A DNA stretch of 64,000 nt from Desulfuromonadales bacterium (GCA_013619105.1 JABXKU010000004.1:1-64000); one strand, 5' to 3'. Shown: positions 43,750-57,943, numbered from the stretch's first letter. Numbers and translations are program-made. Notes: generated by a model from the letters alone, not told the origin.

Positions 43750-44249
43750 GCTTCAGTCTCCTGACGCTCATCGGCCAGAATAGTATTAACCCGCTCCACG
43801 GTCAGTTCACCGTACAATCGGTCGCCGATGCGCATGGCTGGTGACTTGTCGCAGGCACCAAGGCAGCAGGTCGGCAGCAGGGTGAAGCAGCCGTCGCTGG
43901 TGGTTTCACCGGGAACGATGCCGAGAACTTGTTGTAGGTGGCGATAGACCAGTTCAGTTCCGCGGGTCCAGCAGCAGATAGAGTCGCAGACGTGGATCAC
44001 CTTGCGTCCCACCGGACTGCGGTAGATTTTATCGTAAAAGGTAGCGACCTCATCGACTTGCAGAGGCGACAGGCCGAGAAGCTCGGCGGCCAGTTTCACG
44101 CCGGCGTCGGGTACCCAGCCGTGACTCTTTTGCACCGCCTGCAGCACCTCGATGATGAGTTCGCGGGGTTCGTGCACGGCAGCTATCTGCCCTTTCAGCT
44201 CAATAATCTCTTCTGCAGACAGTAATTCGGCCATATCAGCGATCCACAT
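43746..44249 (-). CDS. nuoE: NADH-quinone oxidoreductase subunit E
   Basis: [10 protein letters not shown]…[15 protein letters not shown] thioredoxin-like 2Fe-2S. Confidence 0.93.
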   Translation of the reverse strand: MWIADMAELLSAEEIIELKGQIAAVHEPRELIIEVLQAVQKSHGWVPDAGVKLAAELLGLSPLQVDEVATFYDKIYRSPVGRKVIHVCDSICCWTRGTELVYRHLQQVLGIVPGETTSDGCFTLLPTCCLGACDKSPAMRIGDRLYGELTVERVNTILADERQETEA

Positions 44250-46623
44250 CAGCCAGGACGAAATCGACCGAGCCGAGGTTGGTGATTAAGTCGGAAATCA
44301 GGCCCCCGCGGCTGAGCAGCGGCATGGCCTGAATGTGGGCAAAGGACGGGGTTCTGATGCGCATGCGGTAGGGGATGCTGGTGCCATCGCTGACCGCATA
44401 GTAGCCGCACTCGCCCTTGCTCGATTCAACGGCGCGGTAGCATTCGCCGACCGGCGGGGTCGGTCCTCGCGAGACATTAACAAAGTGGTGTATCAGGCTG
44501 TCGATATCCTGCAGGCCGTCCTCCCGTTGGGGATAGGAGTAGCGATAGGCATCATTCATCCAACGCCCACCCGGCATCCGTTCGGCTGCCTGGCGGACGA
44601 TTTTCAGGCTCTGGCGCAATTCTTCAAGGCGCACCCGGTAGCGGGCGTAACAGTCGCCGCCTTTAGCGGTGGCGATGTCGAAGTCGAACTCCTCATAGCC
44701 ACCATAGGGCATGCTTTGACGCAGATCCCAGGCCAGGCCCGTAGCCCGCAAATTGGGGCCGGTGAAGCCCCAGTCTATAGCGTCTTCCTGGCTGATGACA
44801 CCAACTCCTTCGGTACGGGCGCGGAAAATCGGACCGTTGCTAAGTAGGCGGTCGAATTCGTCGATATGTTTGTGGAAATCGGTGCTGAAGGCGGCCACTG
44901 CTGCTTGCCACCCTTCGGGTAGATCATCGGGTAGTCCACCGATACGGAACCAGGCCGGGTGCATGCGGCCGCCGGTAATCAATTCAACAATATCGAAAAT
45001 CCGCTCGCGGATCTCAAAGGCGTAGAACACTGGAGTCATGGCGCCGACATCGTGAGCGAAGGAACCGAGCCACACCAAGTGACTGGAAATGCGGAACAGT
45101 TCGCCCAGCAGAATGCGCACGTAGCGGGCACGGGGTGGCACCTCCACTCCGAGCATGGTTTCGACGCTCTGCAGGTAGGCCAGGTTGTTGAGCGAGCCGG
45201 CCAGGTAATCGATGCGGTCGGTATAGGGCATAAACTGGGCCCAGTGCTGGCGTTCAGCGATCTTCTCGGCGCCCCGGTGGTGGTAGCCGAGATCGGCTTC
45301 GAGATCGACCACCTCTTCGCCGGCTAGCTGCAGGATCAGGCGTAACACGCCGTGAGTACCCGGATGCTGCGGGCCGAGGTTGAGGAGCATGGTCTTCTCA
45401 CCGTCGACTAGCATCCGGCCCTTGAAGTAGTCCTCGGCCGGGCGAGGCTCAAGGGCAGCGATGTCCTCCCGAGTAAAAGGGGCCATCTCCGTAGCGCGGA
45501 AGGGCTGATCCTTGCGCAGCGGGTGACCCGACCAGTTGTCTGGCATGAGGATACGACGCAGATCAGGGTGGCCGTTAAAGCGGATGCCGAACATGTCGTA
45601 GGCTTCTCGCTCGTACCAGTTGGCCGATGGCCACAGCTCGGTGATGGAGGGAGCTTCAGGTTCCTCCCCGGTCAGCGGTACCTTGACCCGTAGATACCCG
45701 GGCTGGTCAAAGGACAATAGATGGTAAACCAGGGTGTAGTCATGCTCAGGTCGCTGGCGCCGAGCACTTTCATCGACGGCGGTCAGATCTTCCAGGCGTT
45801 TATAGGGTTGCGGCGCGTCGTGTTTCAGGTAACGCAGCAGTTCTGGCGCATGCTCCGCGGCCACCTGCAGGGTCGGCATGTCCTTGGCCTGATCATCGAT
45901 CTTTACCTGCTCGCCGAAGCGTTCTGCCACCTGTTGTTGCAGGTTGTCGCTGCCCGCGGGAAAGGTCACTTTCGGTTGGCTGGGGCGCCACATGCCGTCG
46001 CTGCGTTGCTGCCAGAAGTTCGGCTGTTGCATGGAACTTCCGCGCAGCGGGGTGTTGCCATAGCCTGGCCCCCGTGGGTCGCGGCTCTTGCTTAAGCCAT
46101 CGACCAGCCATGGGCCGCTGGTTCCCTCAGTGCCACCCTGTAGGCCGAGCACCGGGCGGGCCGGTCGCTCATTCCTGGCGATCTTGTCCTGCAGTAGCTG
46201 CAGACCCTGAATGAAGGCCTCTGGCCTTGGTGGGCAGCCGGGGATGTAGACATCGACGGGTAGGATTTGGTTGATACCCTGCATGACGCTGTAAACATCG
46301 TACATGCCGCCGGAATTGGCGCAGCTACCCATGGCGATGACCCATTTGGGGTTAGCCATCTGCTCGTAGACCCGCAGGATGGCCGGGGCCATCTTCTTAA
46401 AGGGGGTGCCGGCAATCACCATCAGGTCCGCTTCACGGGGCGATCCACGCATGACCTCGGCGCCAAAGCGGGCCAGGTCGAAACGGGGTGTCATGCTGGT
46501 CATCATTTCAACAAAGCAGCAGGAGAGACCAAAAAACATCGGCCAGAGGCTGTTTTTGCGGCCCCAGTTGATGGCGTCATCGAGGGTAGTGAGAAGAATG
46601 TTGTCGGGTAGGTCGCTGCTCAT
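44236..46623 (-). CDS. nuoBCD: Fused NADH-quinone oxidoreductase subunit B/C/D
   Basis: One 795-aa ORF with NuoB ([28 protein letters not shown]), NuoC ([29 protein letters not shown]), NuoD ([15 protein letters not shown]). Confidence 0.95.
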   Translation of the reverse strand: MSSDLPDNILLTTLDDAINWGRKNSLWPMFFGLSCCFVEMMTSMTPRFDLARFGAEVMRGSPREADLMVIAGTPFKKMAPAILRVYEQMANPKWVIAMGSCANSGGMYDVYSVMQGINQILPVDVYIPGCPPRPEAFIQGLQLLQDKIARNERPARPVLGLQGGTEGTSGPWLVDGLSKSRDPRGPGYGNTPLRGSSMQQPNFWQQRSDGMWRPSQPKVTFPAGSDNLQQQVAERFGEQVKIDDQAKDMPTLQVAAEHAPELLRYLKHDAPQPYKRLEDLTAVDESARRQRPEHDYTLVYHLLSFDQPGYLRVKVPLTGEEPEAPSITELWPSANWYEREAYDMFGIRFNGHPDLRRILMPDNWSGHPLRKDQPFRATEMAPFTREDIAALEPRPAEDYFKGRMLVDGEKTMLLNLGPQHPGTHGVLRLILQLAGEEVVDLEADLGYHHRGAEKIAERQHWAQFMPYTDRIDYLAGSLNNLAYLQSVETMLGVEVPPRARYVRILLGELFRISSHLVWLGSFAHDVGAMTPVFYAFEIRERIFDIVELITGGRMHPAWFRIGGLPDDLPEGWQAAVAAFSTDFHKHIDEFDRLLSNGPIFRARTEGVGVISQEDAIDWGFTGPNLRATGLAWDLRQSMPYGGYEEFDFDIATAKGGDCYARYRVRLEELRQSLKIVRQAAERMPGGRWMNDAYRYSYPQREDGLQDIDSLIHHFVNVSRGPTPPVGECYRAVESSKGECGYYAVSDGTSIPYRMRIRTPSFAHIQAMPLLSRGGLISDLITNLGSVDFVLADVDR

Positions 46624-47075
46624 CGGCCCTCCTTGGTTGCGTTGAGCCTTTGACGGGACGGACTCCAGTCAAGGGCCCCTTCGGCCCACAGGTAGATCAG
46701 GCCGAGAAAGAGGATGACGATAAAGAACAGGATCTGCAGAAAGCCGCTCCAGCCGAGCAGGTCGTAGGCCACCGCCCAAGAAGAGATAAAAACAACCTCT
46801 ACATCGAAGACGATAAAGAAAATTGCCACCAGATAGAAGGGGACCGGCCGGCCCGGTTGTGCTGGACCTGTGGGCTCAACACCCGATTCGTAGGGCTGGT
46901 CCTTGAGCTTTGAGTGGGTTTTTTGGCCGATCAGACGGCAGGCGATCAGCAGAAAAGCGATCAGTCCGACCGCCATGGCAACGTACAGGCCTAGAGACAG
47001 TAAGTTCTCGGGGGCCGGCATCAGTTGGCTGCTTGAGGTAGCGGCGGACGATATGGGGAAAGCCTCCAGAGGCAT
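46620..47075 (-). CDS. nuoA: NADH-quinone oxidoreductase subunit A
   Basis: [13 protein letters not shown]…[15 protein letters not shown]. Confidence 0.94.
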   Translation of the reverse strand: MPLEAFPISSAATSSSQLMPAPENLLSLGLYVAMAVGLIAFLLIACRLIGQKTHSKLKDQPYESGVEPTGPAQPGRPVPFYLVAIFFIVFDVEVVFISSWAVAYDLLGWSGFLQILFFIVILFLGLIYLWAEGALDWSPSRQRLNATKEGR

Positions 47076-47254
47076 GGGCCACTCACTGCGGTGCGAGAAA
47101 TAAAATGCCGGAACGCTGCCGGCGACAGTCGGTTACTTGTCATGGCGGTCACAGGGACAAGCCTTTGAAAAGACACCGTTAAGGGTAAAACAATAGCATA
47201 AATTATTGGCAGAGCCAAGGGGGGCATGAATAACAGGGGCAGGGCGGCTTGGTG

Positions 47255-47704
47255 TTAGCTTCGACCTACGGTGATGGCATCGCGGGCCAGTTCGTCGCAT
47301 CGTTCGTTTTCCGGATGGCCGTTGTGGCCGCGAACCCAGCACCACTCAACCTTATGGGGAGCGCAGGACGCTTGCAGTCGTTCCCAAAGATCGCGATTGG
47401 CGACCGGTTCCTTTTTAGAGTTCTTCCAGCCCTTCTTGATCCAGTTGTGGATCCATTCGGTGATGCCTTTATGGACATACTGGGAGTCGGTGGTAAGGCG
47501 GACCCGGCAGGGTCGCTTCAGAGCTTCGAGGCCGACGATAGCCGCCAGCATCTCCATGCGGTTGTTGGTGGTGTCGGGATCGTATCCCGACAGTTCTCTG
47601 GTCTGGTCACCCGAGCGCAACAGGGTACCGTAGCCCCCGGGGCCAGGGTTGCCCGAACAGGCGCCGTCACTGAAGATTTCTATCAGGTTGTTGTCTGTCG
47701 ACAT
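47255..47704 (-). CDS. rnhA: Ribonuclease HI
   Basis: [50 protein letters not shown]. Confidence 0.96.
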   Translation of the reverse strand: MSTDNNLIEIFSDGACSGNPGPGGYGTLLRSGDQTRELSGYDPDTTNNRMEMLAAIVGLEALKRPCRVRLTTDSQYVHKGITEWIHNWIKKGWKNSKKEPVANRDLWERLQASCAPHKVEWCWVRGHNGHPENERCDELARDAITVGRS

Positions 47705-47744
47705 GGCTGGGCTCTCGGAAAAGTTTGGCTGGATTGATTGATCA

Positions 47745-47785
47745 GAAAAAGCAACAGCCCCATTACCGTGGGTAATGGGGCTGTC
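47745..47785 (-). terminator. Intrinsic terminator downstream of tRNA-Glu
   Basis: CAGCCCCATTACC/GGTAATGGGGCTG stem, U-rich tail on minus strand. Confidence 0.75.
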
Positions 47786-47791
47786 AGTTGT

Positions 47792-47869
47792 TGGCGTCCC
47801 CAGGGGGATTCGAACCCCCGTCGCCGCCGTGAAAGGGCGGTGTCCTGGGCCAGGCTAGACGATAGGGAC
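47792..47869 (-). tRNA. tRNA-Glu (anticodon TTC), CCA encoded
   Basis: GTCCCTATCGTCTAGCC…CCCTTTCACGG…GGTTCGAATCCCCC…GGGACGCCA cloverleaf. Confidence 0.95.
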
Positions 47870-47874
47870 TTATC

Positions 47875-47950
47875 TGGTGAGCCGCGTAGGGATCGAACCT
47901 ACGACCATCTGATTAAAAGTCAGATGCTCTACCAACTGAGCTAGCGGCTC
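47875..47950 (-). tRNA. tRNA-Lys (anticodon TTT), CCA encoded
   Basis: GAGCCGCTAGCTCAGTTGGTAGAGCATCTGACTTTTAATCAGATGGTCGTAGGTTCGATCCCTACGCGGCTCACCA. Confidence 0.96.
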
Positions 47951-48099
47951 TTGCTCACAACGGAATGCAGTTATACTGAATCGGCCAAAAAGAGTCAACC
48001 CCTTTTTTTATATTTTTTCAGATCTTGGAGCATTTTAACAGCATGGCCTGTAAATACTAGCTGTGGTTAATTGTTAGGCAGCAATTGTTCGGTTGTGCT

Positions 48100-50710
<2,611 letters not shown>

Positions 50711-50796
50711 TGGTTTATCTTCCTTTGAAATTTATTCCGCAATGAGCGAGCGGTGTTTTCTGTTATTTGGTCGCTTGTATGGTTACCGTTGGCGAA

Positions 50797-52380
50797 TTAG
50801 AGACTGACCTGGACTGCCGAGATGATATGTGGGTTGGCTCGAAGGCGCTGTAGAACCTCTTCTGGGATCTTGCTGTCCACCGTAATCAGGGAGATGGCCC
50901 GGCCCTGAATTTTGCGACGTGACAACCCCATCATGGCGATGTTAACGCCAGACTCCCCCAGAACCTGTCCGATGAAGCCGATCACCCCTGTGCAATCTTC
51001 ATTGTGCATGATCAGGATGTGGCCATCGGGAACCGCTTCCACGTGGTGGTCGTTGACCCGAACAATACGGTAGTCCTGGTCGCCGAACAGGGCGCCACTC
51101 ACTGAGCTTTCACCGTTGTTGCCGGAAACGGTCAGTCGGATCAGGTTGGTGAATTCCTGGCTCATGTCGCAGCTGCGTTCCTCGATCTGGATGCCCCGTT
51201 CCCGGGCCAGATGAGGAGCGTTGACATGGTTGACCATGGGGCCGACAATCGGCTCCAGAAGGCCTTTGAGTAGTGCGTTGGTCAGGGGGCGGGACGGATG
51301 TTCGGTCACGCTGCCGGAATACTCAATGGTGATCTTTTCTAGAGCTTTAACTCCGCGCTGGGCCTGGAATTTGCCGAGGCGCTCGGCCAGTTCCATATAG
51401 GGGCGGATTTCGCTAAGACGCTCGGCGCTGATCGAGGGCATGTTTAGCGCATTGGTGACGATGCCTTTTTGTAGAAAATCGACAATCTGCTGGGCTATCT
51501 GAACGGTCACGTTGATCTGGGCATCGACGGTGGCGGTGCGCAGATGCGGGGTGCAGATGACCTGTTCCATGGCCAGCAGTGGATTGTCGGCTTTGGGAGG
51601 CTCATCGAGAAAGGCGTCTAGGGCGGCACCGGCCACCTGCCCCAGCTTAATGGCGGCGGCCAAGGCGGTTTCGTCGATCAGGCCACCCACTGCGCAATTG
51701 ACGATTCGGCAGCCCGGCTTGACTCGTGCCAGTGCTTCTTCGTCAAGTAGGTTGGCGGTTTCCGAGGTCAGCGGAGCGTGCAGAGAGATAAAGTCGGAGC
51801 GGCTCAGCAGGGTCTCAAAATCGACCACTTCAGCACCCTTTTTAAGAATCACCTCTTCGGCCAGATAGGGGTCGTATACGATGACTCGCATCTTTAAGCC
51901 CAGCGCTCGTTCAATGACCAGGCCGCCGATTTTGCCGGCGCCAATTACGCCGAGGGTCTTGCCGTTGATCTCGACGCCTAGAAAGCGCTGATTTTCCCAA
52001 TGACCGTCCTTGGTGGAGCGGTTCGCCGCAGGAATCTGGCGGCTGAGGGCCAGTAGCATGGCAATGGAATGTTCCGCGGCGGTCGTAGTGCTGCCAAAGG
52101 GGGTGTTCATCACGATGACCCCTTTGCGATTGGCCATCTCTAGATCGAGGTTTTCGATGCCGATGCCGGCCCGCCCCACGACTCGCAAGTCTGGTGCTGC
52201 GTCGAATACTTCGGCGGTGATATGGGTGCCGCCCCGCACCACCAGAGCATCGACCTCTTGTACCGCCTGCAACAGTTCCTCGGAAGAGATGCCTGGACGG
52301 TAATCGAGTACGATGCCGGCGGTCTCTTCGAACACCGCCAGTCCTTCGGCGGGAAATATGTCAGAGACCAGAACTTTCAT
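50797..52380 (-). CDS. serA: D-3-phosphoglycerate dehydrogenase
   Basis: VVGRAGIGIENLDLE, GKTLGVIGAGKIGG, ACT domain at C-terminus. Confidence 0.95.
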   Translation of the reverse strand: MKVLVSDIFPAEGLAVFEETAGIVLDYRPGISSEELLQAVQEVDALVVRGGTHITAEVFDAAPDLRVVGRAGIGIENLDLEMANRKGVIVMNTPFGSTTTAAEHSIAMLLALSRQIPAANRSTKDGHWENQRFLGVEINGKTLGVIGAGKIGGLVIERALGLKMRVIVYDPYLAEEVILKKGAEVVDFETLLSRSDFISLHAPLTSETANLLDEEALARVKPGCRIVNCAVGGLIDETALAAAIKLGQVAGAALDAFLDEPPKADNPLLAMEQVICTPHLRTATVDAQINVTVQIAQQIVDFLQKGIVTNALNMPSISAERLSEIRPYMELAERLGKFQAQRGVKALEKITIEYSGSVTEHPSRPLTNALLKGLLEPIVGPMVNHVNAPHLARERGIQIEERSCDMSQEFTNLIRLTVSGNNGESSVSGALFGDQDYRIVRVNDHHVEAVPDGHILIMHNEDCTGVIGFIGQVLGESGVNIAMMGLSRRKIQGRAISLITVDSKIPEEVLQRLRANPHIISAVQVSL

Positions 52381-52542
52381 GGGAAAGTAGCCTGTATTCA
52401 GGTTAGTTGTTGCCTAGCTTCCAGTAAAGAGCCAAGCATTATGAAGAAAGTTGACGGACAAACAAACAGTACAAAGTAGCAACAGCCCCTGAGGATGTCA
52501 AGGACTTGGGGGCCCCAGATCATCGACAGGTCTGCACCAAGT

Positions 52543-52573
52543 TAGTTTTCATCCGGAAACGTTGGATGGACAC
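52543..52573. repeat. Ends-only (internally deleted) copy of the 57171-57425 repeat
   Basis: tagttttcatccggaaacg + tt + ggatggacac, matching both termini of the larger element. Confidence 0.55.
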
Positions 52574-54078
52574 TCGTTGGGCTGGGCTAGGTGCTGGCTT
52601 AGATGTTCGATCAGCAAGCGTACGCCGAATCCGGTGCCTCCGGCGGGCCGATAGTCGGAGCCTTTTTCCTGCCAGGCCGTGCCCGCGATATCCAAGTGAG
52701 CCCAACGAAAGTCTTTGGCAAAATGCTGCAGAAAGGCGGCGGCGGTAATGGTGCCGGCAGAGCGGCCGCCGATGTTCTTTAGATCAGCAACGTCACTTTT
52801 GATTTGCTCGGCGTATTCATCCCATAGGGGCAGCTGCCAGCAGCGCTCGCCGCTTGCTTCACCCGCTCGCTGTAATTGACGCAGCAGGCCGTTGTGGTTG
52901 CCGAGGAGGGCCGCCGCATGGTGGCCCAGGGCGATAATGCAAGCGCCGGTCAGAGTCGCCACATCGATAACCTCCCGCGGGTTAAAACGTTTGGCGTAGG
53001 TCAGGGCATCGGCCAGGATGAGCCTCCCCTCGGCATCGGTATTAAGCACTTCGATGGTGCTACCGGCCAGTGAGGTCAGTATGTCGCCAGGTCGAATGGC
53101 GCTGCCCGAAGGTAGATTCTCCACCGCTGGAATGATGCCGGTCAGGTTGATCGGCAATTTCAGCAGTGCGGCGGCCAGCATCGTACCGAGTACGGTCGCG
53201 CCGCCGGCCATGTCCATCTTCATCTGGCCCATATTTTCGCCGGGTTTCAGGGAAATGCCGCCTGAGTCGAAGACCACGCCCTTGCCGACCAGGGCAACGG
53301 GGCGTTCCTCGCCAGCGCCTTGGTAGTGCAACACGATCAGGCGTGGTTCCCGAATACTGCCTTGAGCCACGCCGAGCAGGGCACCGAAGCCTTCCTGCTC
53401 GAGAGCTGGCTGGTCCAGTATCGTGCATTGCAGGCCGACCTCTGCCGCGATGGCCTGCGCTTGCTCGGCCAGAAAGACTGGTGACTTAACATTGCCCGGC
53501 TCGTTGACCAGATCTCGGGCCAGCAGCACGCCGCGGCACAGTTTCTCGGCTCTCTGGACCGCTGCGTTGATGACCGGTAGGTTGCCTTTGCGGTCCGTCA
53601 CTACATTCAACTGCTTTAGTGCAGGGGTTCGCTTCGGATCGGCACTGAGGTAGCGTTCGAAGCGGTAGTCGGCCAGGATCAGTCCCTCGATCCAGGCACT
53701 GGCCATGGCCTCGGGTGGCAGGCCGTGCAGGGGGCTGTCCGTCGGGGTCCATGTGAAATTCGTCAGTCGCCGCTGCCGCAGTTGCTCTGCTGCTGTGGCT
53801 CCCGCTTTGCGCAGGGTTTCCAGGGTAATGGCCTTTTCCTTGCCGAGGCCGATGAGTAGAATGCGCTCGGCTACCAGCTGGCTACTGCCGTGCAGCAGCA
53901 GAGTTTGTTGGGCGTTGCCGGAAAATTCCTGAGCCGTGACTGCGCGAGTAAGGGCTCCATCGAGAGCCTTGTCGATCTTTTTCAATAGCGGCGTGGCCAA
54001 CTGATTAGCCACAACCCCTATCAGTAGACAAGGGGTGGCCTGTTTCAGAGTGGCGCCGTGAGTGACGTTAATGTCCAT
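52549..54078 (-). CDS. pepA: Leucyl aminopeptidase
   Basis: VGKGVVFDSGGISLKPGENMGQMKMDMAGGA, NTDAEGRLILADAL motifs. Confidence 0.95.
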   Translation of the reverse strand: MDINVTHGATLKQATPCLLIGVVANQLATPLLKKIDKALDGALTRAVTAQEFSGNAQQTLLLHGSSQLVAERILLIGLGKEKAITLETLRKAGATAAEQLRQRRLTNFTWTPTDSPLHGLPPEAMASAWIEGLILADYRFERYLSADPKRTPALKQLNVVTDRKGNLPVINAAVQRAEKLCRGVLLARDLVNEPGNVKSPVFLAEQAQAIAAEVGLQCTILDQPALEQEGFGALLGVAQGSIREPRLIVLHYQGAGEERPVALVGKGVVFDSGGISLKPGENMGQMKMDMAGGATVLGTMLAAALLKLPINLTGIIPAVENLPSGSAIRPGDILTSLAGSTIEVLNTDAEGRLILADALTYAKRFNPREVIDVATLTGACIIALGHHAAALLGNHNGLLRQLQRAGEASGERCWQLPLWDEYAEQIKSDVADLKNIGGRSAGTITAAAFLQHFAKDFRWAHLDIAGTAWQEKGSDYRPAGGTGFGVRLLIEHLSQHLAQPNECPSNVSG

Positions 54079-54253
54079 GGAGCGATTCCTTTCTGCGTGA
54101 GAAAAGTGGGCGACGGACGGTTTGCCCGACCTATTGTAGCTTCTTCCTGGGTCTGTTTCAATGTTTTAGCCGCAGATAATTATTTGCCAGAATCTGTGTA
54201 ATAATGCTATTTTGGCGCAGGTTGAATCGGTTTCAAAAGACTAGGAGCGTAGC

Positions 54254-55060
54254 ATGGAAGCAGCCTGTATGGAGGTCACCATACTTGGATCGGGCACCAG
54301 CACCGGGGTGCCGATGCTCGGCTGTTCCTGCGACGTCTGTCGTTCAACCGATCCCCACAACTGCCGCACTCGCTGCAGTGCTCTGATCAGCTATCGCGGC
54401 CAGCAAATCGTCATTGATACCGGCACCGACTTTCGCCAGCAAGCCTTGCGTGAGGGCATCGGCCAGATCGATGCGGTGCTCTACACCCATGCTCATGCCG
54501 ACCATGTGCACGGCATTGATGATCTGCGTGCTTTCAATATGGCCTCCGGTGGCGCCGCCATTCCCATCTACGGCTTGCCGTCCACCATGGATTTGATTCG
54601 GCGTAATTTCCGTTATATTTTTGGTGACGAAGTGGCATCCAAGTTTCGACCGCGGCTGGTTCCCTGGGACCTGGGAGGCAACTTCTCTCTCTGCGGTCTG
54701 CCCGTCGAGCCTCTACTGTTGCAGCATGGCCCCGGCAGTTCCTGTGGCTATCGCATCGGGTCCTTTGCCTATGTGACCGACTGCAACGGTATTTCCGAAT
54801 CGACCATGTCCCGTCTGCAGCAACTCGAACTGTTGGTTATCGACGGCCTACGTTTTCGTTCCCACCCCACCCACTTTAGTATCGATGAAGCCATTGCCGT
54901 GTCCGCTCGGCTCGGTGCCCGGCGCACCGTTTTAACCCATATCTGTCATGAAGTCGAACATCAGCGGGGTACCGCCAAACTGCCCAGCGGGGTGGAATTT
55001 GCTTACGACGGCCAGCGTTTCACGCTGCCTTTGCCGCCCAACCATTCTCTGCAAGAATAG
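54254..55060 (+). CDS. MBL-fold metal-dependent hydrolase (PhnP-like)
   Basis: ILGSGTSTGVPMLGCSCDVC, YTHAHADHVHGIDD. Confidence 0.9.
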   Translation: MEAACMEVTILGSGTSTGVPMLGCSCDVCRSTDPHNCRTRCSALISYRGQQIVIDTGTDFRQQALREGIGQIDAVLYTHAHADHVHGIDDLRAFNMASGGAAIPIYGLPSTMDLIRRNFRYIFGDEVASKFRPRLVPWDLGGNFSLCGLPVEPLLLQHGPGSSCGYRIGSFAYVTDCNGISESTMSRLQQLELLVIDGLRFRSHPTHFSIDEAIAVSARLGARRTVLTHICHEVEHQRGTAKLPSGVEFAYDGQRFTLPLPPNHSLQE

Positions 55061-55103
55061 ATAGTCGCTCATTTGTTTGATTTCTTTCTGGAGGTGACAG
55101 GAC

Positions 55104-57173
55104 ATGGAACATCCGCCCCTGCATGCCATCCGAAATATCGGAATCATTTCTCATATTGATGCCGGCAAGACCACTGTCTCTGAACGGGTACTCTACTATA
55201 CCGGCAAGAGCCACAAGATGGGCGAGGTGCATGACGGGGCGGCGGTCATGGACTGGATGGAGCAGGAGCAGGAGCGGGGTATCACCATAACCGCCACTAC
55301 CACCAGTTGTCGCTGGCGGGACTACTGGATCAATCTCATCGATACCCCCGGTCATATCGATTTCACCATTGAGGTCGAACGCTCTCTGCGGGTGCTCGAC
55401 GGCGCCGTGACCGTCTTTAGTGCGGTGGAGGGGGTGCAATCGCAGAGCGAGTCGGTCTGGCATCAGGCTGATCGCTATCGTGTGCCGCGCCTCTGTTTGA
55501 TCAACAAGATGGATCGCATCGGCGCCGACTATCGCCGGGTGCTGGAGCAGATTGCCCAGCGCTTCGATGCACGGCCCGTATTGCTGCAGTTGCCCCTGGG
55601 GGAAGAGGGCGGCTTTGCCGGAGTGATCGATCTCATCGCCGAGCAATGTCTGCTCTTTAGTGAGGATGATCAGGGGGCGACGGTGACTGCCGAGGCGGTG
55701 CCTGCTGGGCGTCTCGACGAAATGCGCCAGGCCCGCGAGGTTCTTGTGGAGACGGCCGCTGATTTTGACGACCAGATCCTTGACGATTTTCTCGAAGGCC
55801 GCAGCATCGAGGCCCCTCGCCTGCAGGCTGCGCTGCGGCGCGGGGTGCTGGAATGCCGGCTGTTTCCGGTATTGCTCGGTTCGGCCTTGCGCAACAAGGG
55901 TATTCAGCCGCTGCTTGATGCCGTAGGCACCTTTCTGCCTTCACCGCTGGATGCGCCACCGGTGCGAGCCTTGGTCGAAGGGGACGGTCTGCAGGAGCGG
56001 TTTTTGAGTTGCGACCCCTCCGGACCCCTCTGTGTGCTGGCGTTCAAGGTGCTCTCCGATGCCGGGCGCAAGCTGACCTATCTGCGAGTCTACTCCGGTA
56101 CGGTGCATGCCGGCGACGAACTGTTCAACGGTGCGCGCGGGCAGAAAGAAAAACTCTCCCGCTTGTTTCGTATGCACGCGCATAAGCGGGAGCGGATCGA
56201 AGAGGCTCGAGCCGGTGATATTGCCTGCGTAGTTGGCCTCAAAGAAGTCTTGACCGGTGATACGCTGAGCGCCGAACAGGAGCCGTTGCTGCTGGAAGGC
56301 TTGACTGTCCCCGAGCCCGTCGTCTCGCTGGCGGTGGAACCCAAACGCATTGACGACCGGGAGAAATTGTTGCCGGCGTTGGAGAAGCTGCAGTGGGAAG
56401 ATCCGACCTTCCTGGTGCGTGAGGATGCGGGGACCGGTCAGCTGATTCTTGCCGGCATGGGCCAATTGCATCTGGATATTTTGACCCAGCGGCTGTCCCG
56501 AGAATTTGGTGTCGAGGTGATTACCGGTCGGCCCCAGGTGGTTTATCGGGAGACACTGCGCCAGCCTGTGGAACATCGGGAAATATTTCACCGTGAAGCC
56601 GAGGGCAAGCTGCAGTGCGGCGAAATCTTGCTGTGTCTGAAGCCTTTGCCGCGGGGCGAAGGTCTGTTTGTGATTCTGCCACCAGAAGCAGAGACTGAGC
56701 TGCCTCTGGAATGGCGCCCCGCTCTGTTGGCTAGTCTTGAGCAGGGCTGCGCCGCCGGGGTTCAGGCTGGCTATCCCCTGACCGATCTGCAGGTTACAGT
56801 GGTCGAGTTGCCCTACGAGGCAGGTGTCACCACCCAAGCCGGTTTGTTGGCCGCCGCCCAGCGGGGGCTGGCCGTGGCTACCCGGCAGGGTCGACCGACC
56901 CTGCTCGAGCCGATCATGGCCCTGGAGTTGATGGTGCCGAGAGAAAGCGCCGGCAAGGTCCTTGGCACCCTGCAGCAGAAGCGCGGTCGCATCGGCGGCA
57001 TGGAAAGCCGAGGAGAGATGGAAATCATTCAGGCTCAAGTGCCGCTGACAGAGATGTTCGATTATATGACCGAATTACGCAGCGCCACCAAGGGACGCGG
57101 CACCTTCAGTATGGAATTTTCCCAGTACGACCAAGCGCCGGACGAAGTCTTGCAGAAATTCAGTATGAAGTAG
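55104..57173 (+). CDS. Elongation factor G-like GTPase
   Basis: [69 protein letters not shown] domains II-V. Confidence 0.93.
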   Translation: MEHPPLHAIRNIGIISHIDAGKTTVSERVLYYTGKSHKMGEVHDGAAVMDWMEQEQERGITITATTTSCRWRDYWINLIDTPGHIDFTIEVERSLRVLDGAVTVFSAVEGVQSQSESVWHQADRYRVPRLCLINKMDRIGADYRRVLEQIAQRFDARPVLLQLPLGEEGGFAGVIDLIAEQCLLFSEDDQGATVTAEAVPAGRLDEMRQAREVLVETAADFDDQILDDFLEGRSIEAPRLQAALRRGVLECRLFPVLLGSALRNKGIQPLLDAVGTFLPSPLDAPPVRALVEGDGLQERFLSCDPSGPLCVLAFKVLSDAGRKLTYLRVYSGTVHAGDELFNGARGQKEKLSRLFRMHAHKRERIEEARAGDIACVVGLKEVLTGDTLSAEQEPLLLEGLTVPEPVVSLAVEPKRIDDREKLLPALEKLQWEDPTFLVREDAGTGQLILAGMGQLHLDILTQRLSREFGVEVITGRPQVVYRETLRQPVEHREIFHREAEGKLQCGEILLCLKPLPRGEGLFVILPPEAETELPLEWRPALLASLEQGCAAGVQAGYPLTDLQVTVVELPYEAGVTTQAGLLAAAQRGLAVATRQGRPTLLEPIMALELMVPRESAGKVLGTLQQKRGRIGGMESRGEMEIIQAQVPLTEMFDYMTELRSATKGRGTFSMEFSQYDQAPDEVLQKFSMK

Positions 57174-57425
57174 TTTTCATCCGGAAACGGCCCTTTTCCC
57201 CAATCTCTGCGTCAAGCTGCCCACTTGCTTGTGACTCGGGCCATCCCTGGCCCTCGCCCTTCGGGCAACCAGAGGCTGTCCCATTCCGCTGTCCTGCGGA
57301 ATGGTGCGGCGTAAACAGCTACGCCTCCGCGCAAGTGATTGATTTCCTTGACCTTGGAAAAAATTGCTCGTTTCCCATATAAAAACTGCGCTGTGTCCAT
57401 CCATAGTTCCCGGATGGACACGAAC
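57171..57425. repeat. Candidate dispersed non-coding repeat (multi-hairpin, MITE/REP-like)
   Basis: Left end tagttttcatccggaaacg identical to 52543-52561; right-end hairpin GTGTCCATCC-N9-GGATGGACAC; internal hairpin CATTCCGC…GCGGAATG. Confidence 0.55.
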
Positions 57426-57577
57426 TAGTACCTTGTAACTCATAAGATGTCGTGATCTTGCGCAGGAGTTTGGTGGGTCAACAAGGCATGATCAATGCTG
57501 CCTAACCGGTGCTAGTCAGCGTTGGTCGTAACGCAGTTGACGCGACAAAGAACCAGCAAGATGCGATAGATGATGGT

Positions 57578-57943
57578 TTACTGGGTACTAGCCGGTTCCA
57601 GGCCGCGGCGGGATAACTCCAGACGAACCTGGTTGCGCCGCTGTTGCAGGGCTTCCGTTGTATATTCCCGCTCCGGCCCCTTGCTGGCGCCGAGACCCAC
57701 CGAACTGTTACTGCCCAGTCCGATTCCGATCCCCAGCCCGAAGCCGAAACCGCCCCCTCCCGAGTTGGGCTCTTCAATCCCTTCGACCAATTGTTGATAG
57801 TGGCTAAGTAGCTCAGCATCCGTCATCTGAATGTAATCCTCTTGCAGCAGTTGCTTGGTGGTTGGCTGCGTCGATTGGCAGCCGACGTTCATCAAGAGTG
57901 TGCTTAGCAACAGGATCATCAGTCGGGCGATTTTTCGATTCAT
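57578..57943 (-). CDS. Gly-rich hypothetical lipoprotein
   Basis: Signal peptide with LLMNVGC lipobox; GGGGFGFGLGIGIGLG tract; start at MNRKI (57943). Confidence 0.65.
   Translation of the reverse strand: MNRKIARLMILLLSTLLMNVGCQSTQPTTKQLLQEDYIQMTDAELLSHYQQLVEGIEEPNSGGGGFGFGLGIGIGLGSNSSVGLGASKGPEREYTTEALQQRRNQVRLELSRRGLEPASTQ

Noticed and set aside
55941-57038. 365-aa minus-strand ORF antisense to EF-G
   Set aside because: Fully overlaps a confident EF-G CDS; shadow ORF.
57177-57443. 88-aa minus-strand ORF over the repeat
   Set aside because: Coincides with a hairpin-rich repeat and lacks a convincing RBS or family; treated as non-coding.
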